Shown here: positions 50,324-58,145 of the stretch, one piece after another | Numbering within the stretch: position 1 is the first letter of the stretch | How the letters are laid out: the number at the start of each line of letters is the position of its first letter | Origin: Pontibacter sp. HSC-14F20 | GTDB lineage: Bacteria; Bacteroidota; Bacteroidia; Cytophagales; Hymenobacteraceae | Reading direction: 5' to 3' | DNA: 64,000 bases | NCBI RefSeq assembly: GCF_019599265.1 | Contig: NZ_JAHZTC010000015.1 | Coordinates: forward strand, 1 to 64,000 | Notes under the pieces: model-generated | The model's input: the letters and a program-made list of their open reading frames with translations, nothing else | The model's database searches: none | What the model was told of the DNA's origin: nothing | Made by a program: the position numbers and the translations under genes

Positions 50324-50497
50324 TTAGTTGCGGTTTATGAGTCGCCTGATTGCCTGAGAGAGCGCAGTAGAGCAGCGGTAATAATAACCGTAGCAATAAT
50401 AGGCGGCACGATAGCAATCAGCGGAAACAGCAGGCAGCAGCACATGGCCGAGTGGCAATGGCAATGGGAGGGTCGCTATGGCTGCTGGTGTATGCAT
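50324..50497 (-). CDS. Possible leader peptide of phhA, tyrosine-rich frame
   Basis: 57 codons from ATG at 50497 (a GTG at 50443 gives a 39-codon form). Its centre reads CYRAAYYCYGYYYRC: seven tyrosines within 14 residues, TAT TAT TGC TAC GGT TAT TAT TAC, at about 50378-50410. A second frame through the same DNA (50335-50445, ATG start, 36 aa, MCCCLLFPLIAIVPP then IIATVIITAALL) reads the repeat as Ile/Thr/Val. Either could be the control peptide; tyrosine sensing would suit an enzyme making tyrosine, while the other has a clean ATG and typical short length. Neither is proven to be translated. Confidence 0.4.
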   Translation of the reverse strand: MHTPAAIATLPLPLPLGHVLLPAVSADCYRAAYYCYGYYYRCSTALSQAIRRLINRN

Positions 50498-50650
50498 TTA
50501 TCTTTAGATGGTCGCAATGAAGCAATTATCAGGAGTAAACGCAAATTATTCTGCCGGGTTTTTCCGATTATTTTGATCGTCTTCTGGCTGCTTGCCTGAA
50601 CTTCTGGGGAATTCGTATACCTAGGTATAGGAGTTTATGTTCTTTTATTT

Positions 50651-51679
50651 GTGTCAGGTATGGGAGCACTCCCCGGATTTTTGAAGCGACAACAGGCTGG
50701 TTGGCAATACATGCTGCTGATTGTGGCTACAACCGCCCTGCTTAGCTCGTGTGCTGCAACAGGTGGAGGAGCCGGCGGGCTGCGTACTGAAAATGTGATC
50801 ATCCTGGTAATAGACGGGGTGCGCTACTCTGAAACCTGGGGTGCCGTGCCGGGGGTTATACCTAACATGTCGCAACGCCTGATGCCACAGGGTACCTTTT
50901 GCAATAACTTCCGGAACGACGGCTTTACCTATACGAACTCCGGCCATACCGCCATCACCACAGGTATAAGCCAACCTATTGACAACTACGGAACTGAACT
51001 CCCCGCCAATCCTTCTTTCTTGCAGCTCTGGCTTAAACAGACAGGCAAACCTGCCACTGCTGCCTGGATCGTGTCGAGTAAAGACAAGCTCGATATTCTG
51101 GGAAACACCCTGCATCCGGACTGGCAAAACCAGGCGCTGCCCTCGCTCAACTGCGGCGTCAGCGGCCCCGGCAGCGGCTACCGGGCTGACTCCCTGACAC
51201 TGATAGAGGTGCTCAAGGTGCTGCAAACCCAACAACCGAACCTGATGCTGATCAACTTTATGGAGCCCGATGGCTATGCTCACGCAGGCAACTGGGAGCA
51301 TTATGTGCGCGGCATTTCCCGTAGCGACCGCTATGCAAAACAACTCTGGGATTTCCTGCAAAAAGACATGCACTACCGCAAAAAAACGACGCTGCTGATT
51401 ACCACCGACCATGGCCGCCATCTGGATACAGTGGACGGTGGCTGGGTAGAGCACGGCGATGACTGCGAAGGCTGCCGGCGCATCAGCCTGCTGTCACTGG
51501 GACCTGACTTCCGGAAAGGCGGATTTGTAGAAACAAAGTATACGCTGGTGGATATTTCGGCCACCGTGGCCCCGATGTTGGGTATAGCTTTTCCTCAATC
51601 GGAAGGGGCGGTGATGAAAGAGCTGTTTACGCGGAAAAGTTTGCGCAGGCTACCGGCTGGTACCGTACCTATACCCTGA
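50651..51679 (+). CDS. Alkaline phosphatase superfamily lipoprotein
   Basis: 342 aa from GTG (ATG at 50660 is a second option). Lipoprotein signal ends at LLSSCAATGGGAG (Cys about 34). Alkaline-phosphatase/sulfatase fold: ILVIDGVRYSE carries the first metal Asp, TNSGHTAITTG the nucleophile Thr (about 94-104), and LLITTDHGRHLD the Asp-His metal pair near residue 257, with a final His in GWVEHGDDCEG. Two Cys pairs may form disulfides. It would hydrolyse phosphate or sulfate esters outside the cytoplasm; exact substrate is unknown. It ends in a terminator made of two inverted nonamers. Confidence 0.85.
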   Translation: MSGMGALPGFLKRQQAGWQYMLLIVATTALLSSCAATGGGAGGLRTENVIILVIDGVRYSETWGAVPGVIPNMSQRLMPQGTFCNNFRNDGFTYTNSGHTAITTGISQPIDNYGTELPANPSFLQLWLKQTGKPATAAWIVSSKDKLDILGNTLHPDWQNQALPSLNCGVSGPGSGYRADSLTLIEVLKVLQTQQPNLMLINFMEPDGYAHAGNWEHYVRGISRSDRYAKQLWDFLQKDMHYRKKTTLLITTDHGRHLDTVDGGWVEHGDDCEGCRRISLLSLGPDFRKGGFVETKYTLVDISATVAPMLGIAFPQSEGAVMKELFTRKSLRRLPAGTVPIP

Positions 51680-51682
51680 TGC

Positions 51683-51712
51683 CTATACCTGATTTCAGGT
51701 ATAGCTTTTTTT
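51683..51712 (+). terminator. Terminator formed entirely by two inverted nonamers
   Basis: CTATACCTG (51683-51691), loop ATTT, CAGGTATAG (51696-51704), then C and seven T. The stem is the full dispersed motif and its exact reverse complement. It follows the phosphatase stop by three bases. Confidence 0.88.
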
Positions 51713-51720
51713 GATTTTGA

Positions 51721-52893
51721 ATGCTACGGGCTGCATCGTTTATTTTCCTGTCTATGGCAGCTTCCCGGATTTTTGGTGGTTTTAGACATGGGCTATACCT
51801 GTTTGTGTGGGCCGCAATGCTATACCTGCCGCTGCGGGGTATGGCGCAGGTATACGCAACCGAGGGCCAGCCTTTAGAGGTTCAGCAAAACGGGCAGGCA
51901 GCTCAACCTAAAGACCTTTTTTCAGAAGACTCGCTGCTCAGGTTTACACTTGTGGTTAACTACCAGCGGCTGCTGAAAGATCGGGGCGATGAAAGGCAGT
52001 ATCACACCGCCACGCTTTCGTATGTGGAAAACTCAGGCACTGTTGTGACTCTGCCGCTCCGGGTAATGGTGCGCGGCAACCGCCGCCGGGATGCTACGGT
52101 CTGCCGTTTCCCGCCGCTCATGCTCAACCTGATCCGCAAGAAGATGCCCGCAGGAACCATTTTTGAAGGTCAGAACAAGTTAAAGCTGGTAACACACTGC
52201 GTCGGCGAAGAATATGTGCTGCGGGAATACCTCGTGTATAAGGTATACAACCTATTGTCTGAAGAGAGTTATCGGGTGCGCTTGTGCCAGGTTACCTACC
52301 AGGACAGCATTGGAAGACGGAAGGAGGAAGTACGCTATGCCTTTCTGATAGAAGACGACAAGGCCATGGCTAAACGCACCAAACTGAAGCTCATACCTGG
52401 CAAAAGAATCATCGGGATGGAGCACCTCAATCAACTGGCTATGGCGCGGCTGGCCCTCTTTCAGTACATGATCGGCAATACGGACTGGTCAGTGCCCTAC
52501 CGCCACAACATCGACCTGCTGGCACCTGACTCACTTTCGGTGCCCACCCCCGTACCTTTCGACTTTGACTACGCAGGTATAGTCGGCACTCCGTATGCTG
52601 CACCGCCGCCTGAGCTAGGTATAAAATCGGTGAAAGAGCGTCTGTACCGGGCATACAGTTTTCCGGAAAATGTGCATCGGGAAGTCGTCAATACTTTCAA
52701 CGCCCACCGCACCCCGATCTATGCGGTATACAGGCAGTGTGAGTCTTTGAGTAAATCAGGCTTGCGTAAGACGCTTGGTTACCTGGACGAGTTTTACAGC
52801 ATCATCAACAACCCGCGCAAGTTTGAGCGTGAAATCGTGAAAGTGGGCGAGCGCAACGAGAAAGCGTACGTGACCGTGAGAGGCCTGAAATGA
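51721..52893 (+). CDS. Secreted protein of unknown function, weakly CotH-like
   Basis: 390 aa. Signal-like N-terminus, two hydrophobic runs (about 5-20 and 22-40, cleavage after GMAQ). The mature part contains LPLRVMVRGNRRRDATVCRFPPLMLNL, FEGQNKLKLVTHC, QYMIGNTDWSVPYRHNI and VPFDFDYAG. GNTDW followed by HN and DFD resembles the catalytic region of CotH-type kinases (N and D residues binding metal), with FxGQxKxKL as the early Lys. That similarity is from motifs only and the family is uncertain. It starts nine bases after the phosphatase terminator and probably uses its own promoter. Confidence 0.7.
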   Translation: MLRAASFIFLSMAASRIFGGFRHGLYLFVWAAMLYLPLRGMAQVYATEGQPLEVQQNGQAAQPKDLFSEDSLLRFTLVVNYQRLLKDRGDERQYHTATLSYVENSGTVVTLPLRVMVRGNRRRDATVCRFPPLMLNLIRKKMPAGTIFEGQNKLKLVTHCVGEEYVLREYLVYKVYNLLSEESYRVRLCQVTYQDSIGRRKEEVRYAFLIEDDKAMAKRTKLKLIPGKRIIGMEHLNQLAMARLALFQYMIGNTDWSVPYRHNIDLLAPDSLSVPTPVPFDFDYAGIVGTPYAAPPPELGIKSVKERLYRAYSFPENVHREVVNTFNAHRTPIYAVYRQCESLSKSGLRKTLGYLDEFYSIINNPRKFEREIVKVGERNEKAYVTVRGLK

Positions 52894-52895
52894 AA

Positions 52896-52924
52896 TCGCC
52901 GGAACAAACAGGTTGCTCCGGCGA
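52896..52924 (+). terminator. Weak hairpin after the 51721-52893 gene
   Basis: TCGCCGGA and TCCGGCGA pair over eight bases with a 13-nt loop. There is no T-run, so it may be a bare hairpin or a factor-dependent terminator. Confidence 0.45.
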
Positions 52925-52949
52925 CGTGAAGGTATGGCTATGCTATAAC

Positions 52950-54821
52950 TTACATAATTTCGGATAGCTCAAGCCAACGCATTTCCATTTCTTCAAGTTG
53001 CTCGTTTAGCTGTTCCAGTTCTTTGGCCCAGACGTTCAACTGTTCGTGGTCGGTGGTAGTGCCAGCATTCATGGTCTCTATCAGTTCTGTTCTGCGGGTT
53101 TCCAAGCGAGGCATTTCCTTCTCCAGTTCTTCAAATTCTTTTTTCTCCTGATAAGTCGGTTTGCGCTTGCCTTCGGTTTTTTCCTGTTTCTGTTCGATAA
53201 CGGGAGCCGTTGGTTTTGTTTCCTGCACGACTTTCTCCTGCTCTTTCAGCCACTCGCGGTAGTCGGTGTAATTGCCCGGGAAGTTACGGATCTTGCCTTC
53301 GCCCTCGAACACAAACAGGTGCTCTACCAGCCGGTCCATGAAGTAACGGTCGTGCGACACCATGAGCATACAGCCGCCAAAGTTGAGCAGGAAGTCCTCC
53401 AGAATGTTGAGCGTGATGATGTCGAGGTCGTTGGTGGGCTCATCGAGGATCAGGAAGTTGGGGTTCTTAATCAGCACGCGCAGCAACTGCAGACGACGCT
53501 TTTCGCCACCACTCAGCTTGCTCACAAAGGTATACTGCTGTGCCGGCGGAAATTGAAAGTGCTGCAAAAACTGACTTGCCGTGATCACTTCACCATTGGC
53601 CATTTCCACCACTTCAGCAATCTCTTTTACAATATCGATTACGCGCTGGTCTTCCTTGAAAGTCAGTTCGTCCTGGGTATAGTAACCAAATACGGTAGTC
53701 TGTCCGGGGTCGATGGTGCCGCTATCGGGTTGCAGTTTGCCGGTGAGCATGTTCAGAAACGTAGACTTTCCAGCGCCGTTCGGCCCTACCACACCGATGC
53801 GGTCTTTCTTCTTGAACACATACGAAAAGTCGTCAACGATCTTCTTGGCGCCAAAGGACTTCGAAATATGGTCTACCTCAATGATCTTGCCGCCCTGACG
53901 GGTGGTCTTGACAGAAAGCTCCAGTTGCGGCCCCGCTGTTTTCTTGGCTGCTTTTTCTTTCAGTTCCTCAAAGGCATCTACTCTATACTTGGCTTTGGTG
54001 CCACGGGCTTTCGGCTGGCGTCGGATCCAGTCGAGTTCTTTGCGCATCAGGTTGCGGGCCTTCTCAGTTTCGGCGGCGGCCATTTCCTCACGCGACGCTT
54101 TTTTCTCCACAAAATAGCTGTAGTTGCCTTTGTAGGTATAGAGTTCACCGTTATCGAGTTCAGCGATTTCGTTGGCCACTTTGTCTAGGAAGTAACGGTC
54201 GTGCGTCACCATCAGCAGGGTAGTATTCTGCGTTGAGAGCAAACCTTCGAGCCACTCAATAGTGTCCAGATCCAAGTGGTTGGTAGGTTCATCGAGAATC
54301 AGCATAGTAGGTTCTTCGATCAGCACACGTGCCATGGCTACCCGTTTACGCTGCCCTCCCGAGAGGTGCTTTATCTGTTGCTCCAGGTTGTGTATACCTA
54401 GCTTGGAGAGGATCTGCTTTACTTTGATCTCAAAATCCCATGCCTGTAGTTCGTCCATGCGCTCCATCAGGTGCTGCATAACCTCTGCGCTGGTGTCGGG
54501 GTGAGAGATGGCTACTTCGTAGTCACGTATCAGGTCCAGTACTTCGCCCTGTCCGCCAAAAATGGTCTGCTGCACGGTAAGTTCTTCATCAAACTCCGGA
54601 TTCTGGCCCAGGAAACCAATTGTTATTTCTTTGCGCACACTCACGCTGCCACCGTCAGGGGGCAATTTGCCTGCCAGCACATTCAGCAGGGTGGTTTTGC
54701 CAGAGCCGTTTACGCCCACAAGCGCTACACGCTGCCCCTGGCTGATACCAAAATTCAGGTTTTTGAAAAGCCAGCGTTCGCTAAAGCTCTTCGATATATT
54801 TTCTGCGGATAGGTAATTCAT
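52950..54821 (-). CDS. ABC-F family ATPase
   Basis: 623 aa, two ATPase domains and no membrane helix. Walker A motifs GVNGSGKTTLLN (about 37-48) and GPNGAGKSTFLN (about 349-360); signatures LSGGQRKRVAMA and LSGGEKRRLQLL; Walker B with DEPTNHLDLDT and DEPTNDLDIIT. Between them is a basic linker (RKELDWIRRQPKARGTKAKYRVDAF), the ABC-F P-site arm. The C-terminus is a coiled-coil (EELEKEMPRLETRRTELIETM). The family binds ribosomes and relieves stalls; Uup/EttA-like grouping is likely, and a drug-resistance role cannot be excluded. The TAAATTTG at 54826-54833 lies only five bases before the ATG. Confidence 0.93.
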   Translation of the reverse strand: MNYLSAENISKSFSERWLFKNLNFGISQGQRVALVGVNGSGKTTLLNVLAGKLPPDGGSVSVRKEITIGFLGQNPEFDEELTVQQTIFGGQGEVLDLIRDYEVAISHPDTSAEVMQHLMERMDELQAWDFEIKVKQILSKLGIHNLEQQIKHLSGGQRKRVAMARVLIEEPTMLILDEPTNHLDLDTIEWLEGLLSTQNTTLLMVTHDRYFLDKVANEIAELDNGELYTYKGNYSYFVEKKASREEMAAAETEKARNLMRKELDWIRRQPKARGTKAKYRVDAFEELKEKAAKKTAGPQLELSVKTTRQGGKIIEVDHISKSFGAKKIVDDFSYVFKKKDRIGVVGPNGAGKSTFLNMLTGKLQPDSGTIDPGQTTVFGYYTQDELTFKEDQRVIDIVKEIAEVVEMANGEVITASQFLQHFQFPPAQQYTFVSKLSGGEKRRLQLLRVLIKNPNFLILDEPTNDLDIITLNILEDFLLNFGGCMLMVSHDRYFMDRLVEHLFVFEGEGKIRNFPGNYTDYREWLKEQEKVVQETKPTAPVIEQKQEKTEGKRKPTYQEKKEFEELEKEMPRLETRRTELIETMNAGTTTDHEQLNVWAKELEQLNEQLEEMEMRWLELSEIM

Positions 54822-54865
54822 AAAGCAAATTTAGGCATTTCTGCGCTATGCAGCAGGCAAAATAA

Positions 54866-54895
54866 AACAGGCCGACCTGTTAGAGTCAGCCTGTT
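54866..54895 (-). terminator. Terminator of the SPW protein gene
   Basis: AACAGGC and GCCTGTT pair over seven bases with a 16-nt loop that contains CCGACCTGTTAGAGTCA. On the minus strand it follows the 54918 stop, with a T-rich stretch after it. Confidence 0.6.
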
Positions 54896-54917
54896 GCTTT
54901 ATACATGGTTTGTACGG

Positions 54918-55307
54918 CTATCGTAATGGATCTTCGTGGGCTACATTGGTTTTGTAAGCTCTGCTTGGCGTACGGTGCGTTGTCAGTGAGGCCAGCATTG
55001 AAAATACACCGAAAATGAGGTGTGGCGTAAACACACGGTCTGCAAAACCAAACAGCCATGGCGAAAGCGCCAGAATAGCACCAATACCAAAGTCGAGCAT
55101 CAGGTGAGTCTGCATCGGAATCTTTTTAATCAGACCCATTTCAAAATCTGTGAGGATCGTCTGCAGGAGTACCATTGCACCAAAAACGACAGGCACCCAC
55201 GTCTCGGCACCTCCGGCGGCGAAGTCAAACAGCCAGGGCGATGCAATGAGCAAAATGCCATACAAATAGTCCAGTATTCCGTGAAAACGGGTTGGGATAA
55301 AACGCAT
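54918..55307 (-). CDS. SPW repeat membrane protein
   Basis: 129 aa, four helices arranged as two repeats. Each repeat carries the diagnostic Ser-Pro-Trp: LIASPWLFDFAAGG (about 21-34) and ILALSPWLFGFADR (about 79-92). The second follows a long helix (TWVPVVFGAMVLLQTILTDFEMGL). Function of the family is unknown; vitamin-K-like or membrane-stress roles have been suggested without proof. The C-terminus is polar (LTTHRTPSRAYKTNVAHEDPLR). It has its own hairpin and lies between an ABC-F gene and an RDD gene. Confidence 0.92.
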   Translation of the reverse strand: MRFIPTRFHGILDYLYGILLIASPWLFDFAAGGAETWVPVVFGAMVLLQTILTDFEMGLIKKIPMQTHLMLDFGIGAILALSPWLFGFADRVFTPHLIFGVFSMLASLTTHRTPSRAYKTNVAHEDPLR

Positions 55308-55394
55308 TATTACCTCCTTTCTTATTGTTCTACAAGGAATAATATACGTTTCTGTAAAAGCGGTGTTGGATATATAGTGATAAAATAGTGCAAT

Positions 55395-55922
55395 TTATTG
55401 GTCAGTCATTACCAGTGTGCGGGCTACATAATCGTGCAGGGCCTGTCTGCGGCGCGTGAACTGTATCAGCAGGAAACCTAACAGTAGGGGTAATGCTGAC
55501 AGGAGGCGCGAAAAGTAGCGCACATTTGCTTGCAGCAGAGAAATCCGCTTGCCACGTACGTCGGTCACTTTGAGGCCCAAGGTGAACTTGCCGATGGTAG
55601 CCTGCTTTGGAGAAGCCTCCAGCAGGGTATAGTAAAGCCAGTGCAGTATCGGGAAATACAGACTATAGAAAAACAGTTGCAACACCGCTTCAAACTCCAT
55701 CAGGCTGATGCCGCCCTCAGATACCACCTGCTTCCAGGTATTGAACTGCAGCGAGTATTCGGCCATGGAGTAGATTATAATTGAATACCAGAACACCAGT
55801 ATGGTCGTGTCGATGAGGAATGCCACAAAACGACTGATAAAACTACCATACAAGGGAGCGCGTTTCACTATTGGTGAAGCGGATGACATAATAAATGCAG
55901 AGTCGGTGATAGCTGTAGGCAT
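55395..55922 (-). CDS. RDD family membrane protein
   Basis: 175 aa (ATG at 55922; an alternative ATG at codon 12 starts MSSASPIVKRAPLYG). Typical RDD build: SFISRFVAFLIDTTILVFWYSI with Arg, and Asp in the first helix (here R and D of RFVAFLID), a second helix around residue 75-95, a conserved middle ASPKQATIGKFTLGLKVTDVRGKRIS, and a third helix with a final RRQALHDYVARTLVMTD. RDD proteins are small membrane proteins of mostly unknown role, some with sodium/proton exchange activity. Single gene. Confidence 0.9.
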   Translation of the reverse strand: MPTAITDSAFIMSSASPIVKRAPLYGSFISRFVAFLIDTTILVFWYSIIIYSMAEYSLQFNTWKQVVSEGGISLMEFEAVLQLFFYSLYFPILHWLYYTLLEASPKQATIGKFTLGLKVTDVRGKRISLLQANVRYFSRLLSALPLLLGFLLIQFTRRRQALHDYVARTLVMTDQ

Positions 55923-56232
55923 AAGGGCTAGGCTAAGAGGTGGATAATCTGCCTTATCTGCTCTGTTGATAAAGCCAACGGGGTATCGTTTGCAGCTATT
56001 TATAAATTTAATAGCAATTCCCTTTGTGTAAAGTAGTTAAATATAATAAACTAAACTTTATTAACAAAATATATTGTAAAAATAATATTTAATTGGGGTG
56101 ATTGTGTTGTTCGGCTGCTTCATAAAGCAAAATTAAGTTCGAATAATTCAATGTAAATTACTTAATAAGTGAATGATCTTAAAATTATAGTGAATAGCTA
56201 ATTCTGTAGGTTTTAGCATAACTTCGCAGCGT
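55923..56232. other. AT-rich intergenic region upstream of murI
   Basis: No gene seen. TAGGTTTT (56207-56214) is one base from the -7 consensus, about 20 bases before the murI ATG. A long A/T stretch at 56035-56095 contains no copies of the dispersed nonamer. Confidence 0.4.
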
Positions 56233-57048
56233 ATGAGAGACAGAAAAAGCGCATCCCCCATCGGGGTTTTTGACAGTGGCATAGGCGGACTTACCGTAGC
56301 ACAGGCAATCGTGGGGGAACTGCCCCGGGAGCGGCTGGTATACTTCGGAGACACCGCCCACTTGCCTTATGGCGATAAGTCAACTGCTGCGATACAGGCT
56401 TATGCCGTCAAGATATGTGATTTGCTGCTCCGGCAACATTGTAAAGTGATTTTGATTGCCTGCAACTCGGCTTCGGCGGCAGCTTATGAGCTGGTGAAGG
56501 AATACGTGGGCAGCAAGGCGCTTGTGCTGAATGTGATAGACCCGGTGGTGGAGTATATTGGCAAAACCTATGCAGGCAAAACCATCGGACTCATCGGAAC
56601 AAAGCAAACCGTCAACTCAAATGTATACCTCAAAAAGGTTGATGCGCTGGATCTAAATATTACGTTGAAGTCACACGCCACGCCGCTGCTGGCCCCTATG
56701 ATTGAAGAAGGTTTTTTCAACGATTCTATCTCTGAAAATGTGATTCATGCCTACCTGTCGGCTCCGGAACTGCAAGGTATAGAGGCGCTTATATTAGGAT
56801 GTACCCATTACCCGCTTATCAAAAAACAGATCGCAAACTACTACCAGGGCAAAGTGGATGTGCTCGACGCCAGTCAGATCGTAGCCAAACACGCCCGAAG
56901 CTTTCTGGAAGTCAACGATCTGGTATCCGAGGAGCTGCTCGGTGATCATGCTTTCTATGTGTCGGATTTTACCAGATCTTTCGAAGAAAGCACCCGCATC
57001 TTCTTCAATCGAAAAGTGCAACTAGAGCATTATCCGTTGTGGGAATAA
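56233..57048 (+). CDS. murI: Glutamate racemase
   Basis: 271 aa, full length. Cofactor-independent racemase with two catalytic cysteines: IACNSAS (Cys 77) and ILGCTHYPLI (Cys 190). The N-terminal FDSGIGGLTVAQAI and FGDTAHLPYGDKS are signature blocks. It makes D-glutamate for peptidoglycan. A second function (gyrase inhibition) known for some homologues cannot be read from sequence. The gene is transcribed alone; an approximately 385-base spacer with a 77-bp repeat follows. Confidence 0.97.
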   Translation: MRDRKSASPIGVFDSGIGGLTVAQAIVGELPRERLVYFGDTAHLPYGDKSTAAIQAYAVKICDLLLRQHCKVILIACNSASAAAYELVKEYVGSKALVLNVIDPVVEYIGKTYAGKTIGLIGTKQTVNSNVYLKKVDALDLNITLKSHATPLLAPMIEEGFFNDSISENVIHAYLSAPELQGIEALILGCTHYPLIKKQIANYYQGKVDVLDASQIVAKHARSFLEVNDLVSEELLGDHAFYVSDFTRSFEESTRIFFNRKVQLEHYPLWE

Positions 57049-57434
57049 GGTGAGTTTGGGATTTTAAGAGTTAGCGAGTTGTGATGTAGTGGCTTTATAC
57101 CTTAATGTCGATCAAGTTTGTACCCAATTGCCATCATGCAGGTGAATTCCTTTTTGAAGTGCCATTTCATCCTAAGAAATCACGCTCAAACGCACTGTCA
57201 TTCTGTAAAGAAACTTGTCTGATGGGAAGTTAAGCCTGTGCTATTCGCTTCCAAGATCCTTTCAGTATGACAAATAGAATAGAACGGAATGAACCTGCTT
57301 CTCAAAGGGGTAGGGGCAAGTTAATCGAGAGCTTAATAATTTAAACACTCAGCAATTCAACCATCAATCCCAAACCCCATCCTTCCAGAAATTCCGTAAA
57401 AAGTGTACCTTTATACTGCAACCGAGAAAATCTT
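57049..57434. other. Intergenic region holding a 77-bp repeat
   Basis: No gene seen. The repeat is at 57196-57272 (separate entry). TACCTTTA (57406-57413) near the next start is one base from the -7 consensus. Confidence 0.5.
57196..57272 (-). repeat. 77-bp interspersed repeat with inverted ends, copy 2
   Basis: Ends TGTCATTCTG and CAGTATGACA; exactly 77 bases like copy 1 (34173-34249). Its reverse complement aligns with copy 1 throughout (TGTCATaCTGAAAgGATCtTGGaAGC and so on, roughly two thirds identical), best at the termini. Confidence 0.75.
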
Positions 57435-57986
57435 ATGAAAAAGCGATATTTAACCATTGGCGACTTTAAGCGCAACGCCTTTATTGTGGCGGCTGCCGCT
57501 ACGATGGGATTGACCAGCTGCGACTCTAACACGCAGACAAATGATGAATGGAATGCCGGGACAGAAGTGCCAGCGCCGGATGGTGTTGTAACAGAACTGA
57601 CCGAGGAGGCTCCTGACCAGTGGAAGATCACGGACGAGCGAACCACGGTACCAGGCCAGAGCATGGCTATCCTGAAGTACAACGACGGCCGCGTGGATAC
57701 GCTCCAAGGGCTGGCGCTCGAAAATCAGATGAAAGACTTGGCTAACAACCAGCAGCAGTACAACCAGGGTGGTTTCGGTATGGGCAATGTGTTGTGGTGG
57801 AGTGCCATGGGTTTTATGGCCGGCCGCATGATGTCGCCGAGACCTGCTTATTATGCTAACCCCGGCGTGATGAACAACACCGCCGCCTGGCGCCAGAATG
57901 TGCAAAACTACCGGCAGCAGTCCACTGCGCCGCGTACAGGCCAGCGTGGCTACTTCCGCGGACGCAGCGGCGGGGCAGGAGCCTAA
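57435..57986 (+). CDS. YgiB-like (DUF1190-like) lipoprotein
   Basis: 183 aa. Lipoprotein signal ends MGLTSCDSN (Cys about 29). The mature protein is acidic then Gln/Asn/Gly-rich. The segment VLWWSAMGFMAGRMMSPRPAYYANPG (about 118-143) has the same character as the FWMPLMAGYMMGRLM region of E. coli YgiB, and the tail is low-complexity Arg/Gly (GQRGYFRGRSGGAGA). The next gene is a YgiC-like glutathionylspermidine synthase homologue, reproducing the E. coli ygiB-ygiC order. The lipoprotein itself has unknown function. Confidence 0.78.
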   Translation: MKKRYLTIGDFKRNAFIVAAAATMGLTSCDSNTQTNDEWNAGTEVPAPDGVVTELTEEAPDQWKITDERTTVPGQSMAILKYNDGRVDTLQGLALENQMKDLANNQQQYNQGGFGMGNVLWWSAMGFMAGRMMSPRPAYYANPGVMNNTAAWRQNVQNYRQQSTAPRTGQRGYFRGRSGGAGA

Positions 57987-58145
57987 TCCGAAGCAAGGCT
58001 TTCTGCTTCAGTAGTTTACTTATTTATACAGGTATAGCTTTGTGTTTTGAAGGGGCCATACCTTGTTTTGAAGGTATCAGTATAAGCCGCTTTGCTTGTG
58101 CCGATACCTTCTTTCGCATTTCAACTCATTAGATTAAGTTATTTC

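Noticed and set aside
50330-50401. Glycine or TPP riboswitch before phhA (CTCTCAGGCAA-like text)
   Set aside because: Only a short match to the 3' part of a glycine aptamer; the conserved core helices are absent.
50195-50599. 134-aa plus-strand ORF opposite the phhA leader
   Set aside because: It contains no family features, and the minus-strand terminator and leader frames explain the region better.
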